Of a stretch of DNA of 31,378 nt, positions 30,702-31,378 are shown in pieces. The translations under genes were made by a program, and so were the position numbers. Origin of the DNA: DATAVB01 sp040414495 (GTDB taxonomy: Bacteria > Actinomycetota > Actinomycetes > Mycobacteriales > QHCD01); NCBI GenBank assembly GCA_040414495.1, contig JBEDUI010000283.1, forward strand, positions 1-31,378, read 5' to 3'. The notes under the pieces were generated by a model. That model ran no database searches. It was not told the origin of the DNA and was given only the letters and a program-made list of their open reading frames with translations. How positions within the stretch are numbered: position 1 is the first letter of the stretch; each line of letters starts with the position of its first letter.

Positions 30702-31378
30702 TCATATCAGCACCCCGTCGCCCAAAACATTCCAGACATCCGCAACCGGCTTGTCCAGTTGCAGGTCGTGATACTCCTTGTGCGGCGCGGCGACGATGAG
30801 CAGATCGGATTGCTCCACCACCTGCTCCAGCGGCACCAGTTCCGGGTCGACCGTGACGTAGGGGTCGGTGCACAACACGCGCTTGCTGCGGAATGCCAGC
30901 AGCCGCTTCAGCTTGTACGACAGACTTTCCCGGATATCGTCCGAACCGGCCTTGAACGCCATGCCCAGAATGCCAACCGTCATGTCGGTCAGCGGAAAAC
31001 GCCGTTCCAGCTGGCTGACGACATACAGCGGCAAACCCTCGTTGACCAACATGGCCGAATGACCGAGAAAGAACTGATTGTCGTTGAATGCGGCCAGCTG
31101 CATCGTGTCCTTGAACAGGCACGGCCCCGCGGCAAACCCAGGCCCCGGCATGTCCGCGGCTCGCGGGTAGTGGTAGCTGATCGCGTGCCGGATCCGGGAG
31201 AAGTCCAGGCCGTAGTCGTTGGCCATCATCCAGAACTGGTTGGCCGCGGCAAACTTGATGTAGCGCCAGGTGTTGGTGAAGAGCTTGGCCAGCTCGGCCT
31301 CTTCCGGCTGCAGGTGCACGATCTCGTCGGTCAGCGTGCGGAACAGCGTCTCCGCCCGTGAGGCCGCCGCATCGGTGC
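30702..31378 (-). CDS. Nucleotide-sugar (UDP-glucose/GDP-mannose family) dehydrogenase, N-terminus outside the window
   Basis: The frame is open from the right edge to TGA 30702, giving about 225 C-terminal residues of a protein that is normally 400-450. The central domain EEAELAKLFTNTWRYIKFAAANQF is followed by the active-site stretch GPGFAAGPCLFKDTMQL, in which the Cys is the catalytic nucleophile of these two-step oxidoreductases. The C-terminal NAD-dependent half has VGILGMAFKAGSDDIRESLSYKL and SDLLIVAAPHKEYHDL. It oxidises a nucleotide-sugar C6 alcohol to a uronic acid; the particular sugar (glucose or N-acetylmannosamine type) is not decidable here. It is the first visible gene of the glycan operon. 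Confidence 0.92.
   Translation of the reverse strand, partial: TDAAASRAETLFRTLTDEIVHLQPEEAELAKLFTNTWRYIKFAAANQFWMMANDYGLDFSRIRHAISYHYPRAADMPGPGFAAGPCLFKDTMQLAAFNDNQFFLGHSAMLVNEGLPLYVVSQLERRFPLTDMTVGILGMAFKAGSDDIRESLSYKLKRLLAFRSKRVLCTDPYVTVDPELVPLEQVVEQSDLLIVAAPHKEYHDLQLDKPVADVWNVLGDGVLI

Overview
The window is a high-GC chromosomal segment (about two thirds G+C by eye) with many GTG starts, 4-nt stop/start overlaps and several starts that look leaderless. Its core genes are holA, comEC, comEA, degV, leuS, a GpgP-like phosphatase, rsfS, nadD and proA. From memory, this resembles the M. tuberculosis holA-comEC-comEA-...-degV-...-gpgP-rsfS-nadD-...-proA neighbourhood, so I infer an actinomycete chromosome. 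I cannot name the genus. No prophage, insertion sequence, CRISPR, rRNA or tRNA was found.

Layout. 0-5 kb: the partial holA on the minus strand, then on the plus strand a zinc alcohol dehydrogenase, an MFS transporter coupled to a GNAT acetyltransferase, and a DinB-family protein. A 62-bp tandem duplication separates these from the competence pair. 5-8.4 kb: comEA-comEC on the minus strand, overlapping by 4 nt; comEA carries a run of 15-bp repeats encoding proline-rich pentapeptides. 8.5-11 kb: a multi-spanning membrane protein converging on, and overlapping, degV. 11-18.5 kb: an accessory stretch holding a UxaA-type dehydratase, two APH-fold kinases, a P-loop kinase, a Nudix hydrolase, an alpha/beta hydrolase, a second GNAT, a methyltransferase and a GrpB-family protein. 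18.5-25.5 kb: the minus-strand housekeeping block proA / nadD-rsfS-phosphatase-hypothetical-leuS. 25.5-27.8 kb: DUF2218 and TetR-NuoF, divergently transcribed around a palindromic operator. 27.9-31.4 kb: a minus-strand sugar-nucleotide and glycosyltransferase cluster running off the right edge (nucleotide-sugar dehydrogenase, GT2, NAD-epimerase), with a formylglycine-generating enzyme as its last gene.

How the parts work together. ComEA and ComEC bind and import DNA. NadD makes the NAD precursor, RsfS silences ribosomes, LeuS charges tRNA-Leu and ProA makes proline. The most interesting signals are non-coding. The leuS leader has a promoter, tiny Leu-Leu reading frames, competing hairpins and an intrinsic terminator. 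A TetR operator sits across both promoters of a DUF2218-proA / TetR-nuoF divergent pair. Strong palindromes lie between proA and nadD, and one overlaps the presumed nadD promoter. All functional calls rest on reading motifs by eye; no database search was run.
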